Below, one piece after another: positions 61,644 to 64,000 of a DNA stretch of 64,000 nt (position 1 is the stretch's first letter; every line of letters starts with the position of its first letter). The notes beneath the pieces were generated by a model, which saw nothing but the letters and a program-made list of their open reading frames with translations, was not told where the DNA came from and did not search any database. The DNA comes from Prorocentrum cordatum. Taxonomy: Eukaryota; Sar; Dinophyceae; Prorocentrales; Prorocentraceae. The stretch is taken from positions 22,530 through 86,529 of the forward strand of contig CAUYUJ010002719.1 of the NCBI GenBank assembly GCA_963575745.1. Direction: 5' to 3'. A program made the position numbers and the translations under genes.

Positions 61644-63625
61644 CGTGCCAAGTTGCGGGTCATGACACCTGGTCCTTGGACGGCCGTCTGCTCGGCAGCT
61701 CCATCCGTGCCGTGCGGGGGTGCAGAGGAGCTGCGGCCTGGGGCGCCGTGTGATCTTGCGTGCGGCGTGGCGTCGCGTTTCCCACTGGAGGATCGGTGGC
61801 GCTTGGCTAGAGGCTCCTCCTTGGGGATCGGGAGCGGTGCGACGCCCTTGCCTTTGGGCGTGGCAGTCATGAGGTCGTGGAGGTAAGGGCTCTGGGCCGC
61901 TTTGGTTAGGAGTGTGCCCGTGGCGGGGCTGAAGCCGCCACCACGGGCTGGCGGCGTCACAGGCTCTGTGATAGTGGTAGGGGTGACAATGGTAACGTTG
62001 TCCCTCTTCGGCACCACCTCAGCCAACGGGGCCTCGGTGATGCTCCACGGGATGGGGCACCCTGCGACCTGTACCGTATATGTGGGTGGGGGACGATGGG
62101 CGCGCACTAAGGCAAACTGAGCCGAAGTGGCTGGGTCCCAGGCGGTGTGGTAGACCTCACAGTCCCATTTGACGGACGGGCCCGTGAGAGTCTTAGCAAG
62201 CTGGGTCAGCGTGGCGTGGCGTGCCGCAATGCCAGTGATGCGGTATCGCGTCTTGGCGAGGGTGGCTTCACAGCCACGGATGCTGACGGCAGCAGCCTTG
62301 GCGGCGTCTGACCCTCGTGCAACACGGATCCCCAATAAGCCTGACTTGCCGTGCCTGACGACTCCTAGGGCCTTGAAGTCCACCGACTTCTGGAACGCAT
62401 CTGCCATCGTGATGGGCTGGTCCTCAGGGAACCACACGGTCTGGTACTTGTCTGCAGTGGGCTCGTCTGCACCTACGTTGCTGAGGTCGTAGGTGGCGCC
62501 GAGTTGCCCTGAACCCGCCAAGACCTTGTCAACCGCTTGAAGACTGACGCCGAAGGTGGCAGCCAGGGACCTCTTTCCGACGCCCGATCCATACCTGCCT
62601 AGGCTTTTGCAGGGTTCGAGGATGGTGACGGCTTTAAAGTTGCCGTGGAAGGGGGCCTTGAATGTGTCCTGGAGCTGACTATCGAGCTCCTGACGGCGAG
62701 CGTCTTTCTTGGACTCCCTGTGCTTTTGGTTTTGGCGCGCCTTGTCCTGTGGGGCGGAGTCCCTTCGGAAAGGGCCCTTGGCGCGTGGACCACCGTTCAC
62801 GGGGGCACCTCCCGAGAACTGATCCTCGAAGGCCTGATGCATGGACGGGACTGCGGCGATGGCCTCGGTTTCATGTATGGTCACCCGAATCCAGCATACG
62901 TGGTCGGCAGGGTCGATGGTGGCGACGGCTACTTTTTCCGTGCAGGCGACTTCCTTGGTGCCCAGCTGGTACACGGTCACGGGGACGTGCGTGTGGACCA
63001 CTTTGGGCGCCTTGGGTGACGCTTCAGCACGGGGACGGCGAGCTCGGTACCGACGTAGTTGTCGTTTTTTTGGGCCCATGACAGCAATCGCAAGCTGACC
63101 CGTGGTACGCTTACCCTGCACGAGGTGGTGTTGCAGCAGCCGTTCTCCGCTCTCGTAGTCGTGGAGGCTGATACTGGGCTTGTACGTCTTGCCGTCGTCA
63201 AGTGATGTGGGTTCGGCGAGGACTGGGACCTTCCAGAAGGCCGGGTCCAAGGCAATGAATTGGGCGTCCGCAGCCTGAAGACGTGCGGACGCAGCTGGTG
63301 GGTGTGATGTGTCACCACCAATGCGCTTAGGCTTGCTGCGCTGGTGGTGATCCAGCGTGTAGCTGATCTGGTTGGCGGCACACATGCGGATCAAGGCACT
63401 GCCGAGCTTCTTTGTGTTGGTCTTGTGCATGTCGTACGTGGCCTGCAGCTCGTCCGCGTTCAGCTCGGCGAGCCCGTTGTATGCGGCCGTGGGGCGGTCA
63501 GACCCCGCTTGCTTGAAAGCTGCGATGCAGTCCTGCTTGCGTTGGAGGAGAGACCCTTCAGCAGCAGGACGTGAGCTCGGCGGCTGCTTGGAAGAGCGAC
63601 GGCGCTCCGGCTTACCGGGGGCCAT
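61517..63625 (-). CDS. LINE ORF1-like protein
   Basis: Begins at ATG 63625 (702 residues). It has a basic N-terminus, a mixed helical region, a charged Lys/Arg/Gln segment (near 62.75 kb) and two alpha/beta-like blocks (GLLGIRVARGSDAAKAAAVS and WDCEVYHTAWDPATSAQF) that could be RNA-binding folds. A disordered Pro/Ser tail with hairpin-encoded GGGFSPA follows. From about 61.64 kb the frame becomes a shadow and the protein continues in the coiled-coil frame. The role is inferred from position: an RNA-binding structural protein of the LINE RNP. Confidence 0.65.
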   Translation of the reverse strand: MAPGKPERRRSSKQPPSSRPAAEGSLLQRKQDCIAAFKQAGSDRPTAAYNGLAELNADELQATYDMHKTNTKKLGSALIRMCAANQISYTLDHHQRSKPKRIGGDTSHPPAASARLQAADAQFIALDPAFWKVPVLAEPTSLDDGKTYKPSISLHDYESGERLLQHHLVQGKRTTGQLAIAVMGPKKRQLRRYRARRPRAEASPKAPKVVHTHVPVTVYQLGTKEVACTEKVAVATIDPADHVCWIRVTIHETEAIAAVPSMHQAFEDQFSGGAPVNGGPRAKGPFRRDSAPQDKARQNQKHRESKKDARRQELDSQLQDTFKAPFHGNFKAVTILEPCKSLGRYGSGVGKRSLAATFGVSLQAVDKVLAGSGQLGATYDLSNVGADEPTADKYQTVWFPEDQPITMADAFQKSVDFKALGVVRHGKSGLLGIRVARGSDAAKAAAVSIRGCEATLAKTRYRITGIAARHATLTQLAKTLTGPSVKWDCEVYHTAWDPATSAQFALVRAHRPPPTYTVQVAGCPIPWSITEAPLAEVVPKRDNVTIVTPTTITEPVTPPARGGGFSPATGTLLTKAAQSPYLHDLMTATPKGKGVAPLPIPKEEPLAKRHRSSSGKRDATPHARSHGAPGRSSSAPPHGTDGAAEQTAVQGPGVMTRNLARWRLKAGATRKGTLPQPPRYQATLTTSRSSHQGMNSAWHLAN

Positions 63626-63780
63626 TGCGGCGGGCGCTCTGGTGGGGAGAGAGGTGACGCGAATCAGTAGGGTCCTGCTGGGACCCCTCCGGTCTCGCGA
63701 GGCCTGGGAGTCTGACTCCGAGGCGGGGCGCTTCGCGTCGCGGCTGCGGTCTGAGTGCAGGGCACTCTCGAGCCGAGACT

Positions 63781-63782
<2 letters not shown>
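63626..63782 (-). other. 5' leader of the LINE
   Basis: The 157 nt between the (TC)n flank and ATG 63625 carry no ORF of note. The boundary with the microsatellite is sharp (CTCTAG on the minus strand). Confidence 0.6.
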
Positions 63783-63820
<38 letters not shown>

Positions 63821-63897
63821 GAGAGAGAGAGAGAGAGAGAACAAAAAAGAAGAAACAAAACAAAAAATAACAGAGAGAGAGAGAGAGAGACAGAGAC

Positions 63898-63952
<55 letters not shown>

Positions 63953-64000
63953 CAGAGACAGAGACAGAGACAGAGACAGAGACAGAGACAGAGACAGAGA
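63783..64000. repeat. (GA)n and (GAGACA)n microsatellite at the right edge
   Basis: GA repeats (63783-63840), an A-rich interruption (63841-63871), more GA, then GAGACA hexamers from about 63932 to the end. It abuts the 5' end of the LINE and is cut by the window edge. Confidence 0.95.

Larger units (their letters stand above)
48380..61947 (-). repeat. Family of 13 bulged hairpins with TGAA/TGGA loop in the LINE
   Basis: Plus-strand architecture: variable outer arm, GGC (or GCC), loop TGAA or TGGA, GCC (or GGC), one unpaired G, complementary outer arm. On the LINE sense strand the loop is TTCA or TCCA and the bulge is a C on the 5' side. Copies: 48380-48402, 48496-48520, 49797-49817, 50825-50845, 52048-52068, 53841-53862, 55059-55081, 56134-56164, 57197-57221, 58312-58332, 59454-59480, 60421-60445, 61917-61947. 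Outer arms of 5-10 bp differ in sequence yet stay complementary. Encoded peptides are AASAP-type in some copies and GGFSPA in others. Confidence 0.85.

Noticed and set aside
61620-61645. Fourteenth member of the LINE hairpin family
   Set aside because: It contains CTTCAG with GC-rich flanks, but in the opposite orientation and without a matching inner stem and bulge.

Overview
The window looks like nuclear DNA of a dinoflagellate. The arguments are GC-rich, repeat-dominated sequence, Ty1/copia polyproteins of a type common in dinoflagellates, several kilobases of GA, GGA and GAGACA microsatellites, and segments resembling the dinoflagellate spliced leader. The genus cannot be fixed from the sequence. 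No ordinary host protein gene was recognised; every well supported coding region belongs to a retrotransposon.

Left part (1-38.3 kb, elements on the + strand). A degenerate ~30-35 bp satellite (641-1134, 16920-18177, 27669-27950) is interrupted by two decayed LTR retrotransposons. Element A (1135-16919) has 264/265-bp LTRs and broken gag, RING+protease, integrase, RT and RNase H pieces. Element B (18178-27668) has ~200-bp LTRs and is broken throughout. Element C (28144-38247) follows and appears intact: identical 184-bp LTRs, a primer-binding site, a 4-bp candidate target duplication, and one open frame from 28473 to 37973 carrying zinc knuckle, protease, a CPPC/FEHP domain, integrase, RT and RNase H. 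A second frame (31081-32763) inside it encodes a convincing zinc-ribbon/coiled-coil protein. The three primer-binding sites are nearly the same (TGGTAGCRGAGC).

Middle part (38.3-47.6 kb). No gene is recognised. It holds a fold-back element, several tandem arrays (TTTAGC/TTAGC, ~90-bp units, ~30-bp units in opposite orientations), an AT-rich stretch, a dispersed repeat with a conserved hairpin, and long GGA and GA microsatellites.

Right part (47.6-63.8 kb, - strand). One giant (~16 kb) non-LTR retrotransposon lies between two (GA/TC)n microsatellites. Its order is ORF1-like protein, coiled coil, a large protein with a PARP/ART-like segment, Cys-rich protein, APE endonuclease, RT, CCHC finger and RNase H. 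The frames overlap, and each change of frame is in the same (-1) direction.

The most unusual signal is structural. The LINE carries 13 short hairpins with one architecture: a variable but self-complementary outer stem, one bulged base, a 3-bp inner stem and a TGAA/TGGA loop. Most are about 1.1 kb apart and they lie in different reading frames. Element A carries its own family of more than 20 five-bp hairpins with 4-nt loops. These may be repeated RNA signals, for example for packaging or RNP assembly, or tiny mobile hairpins.
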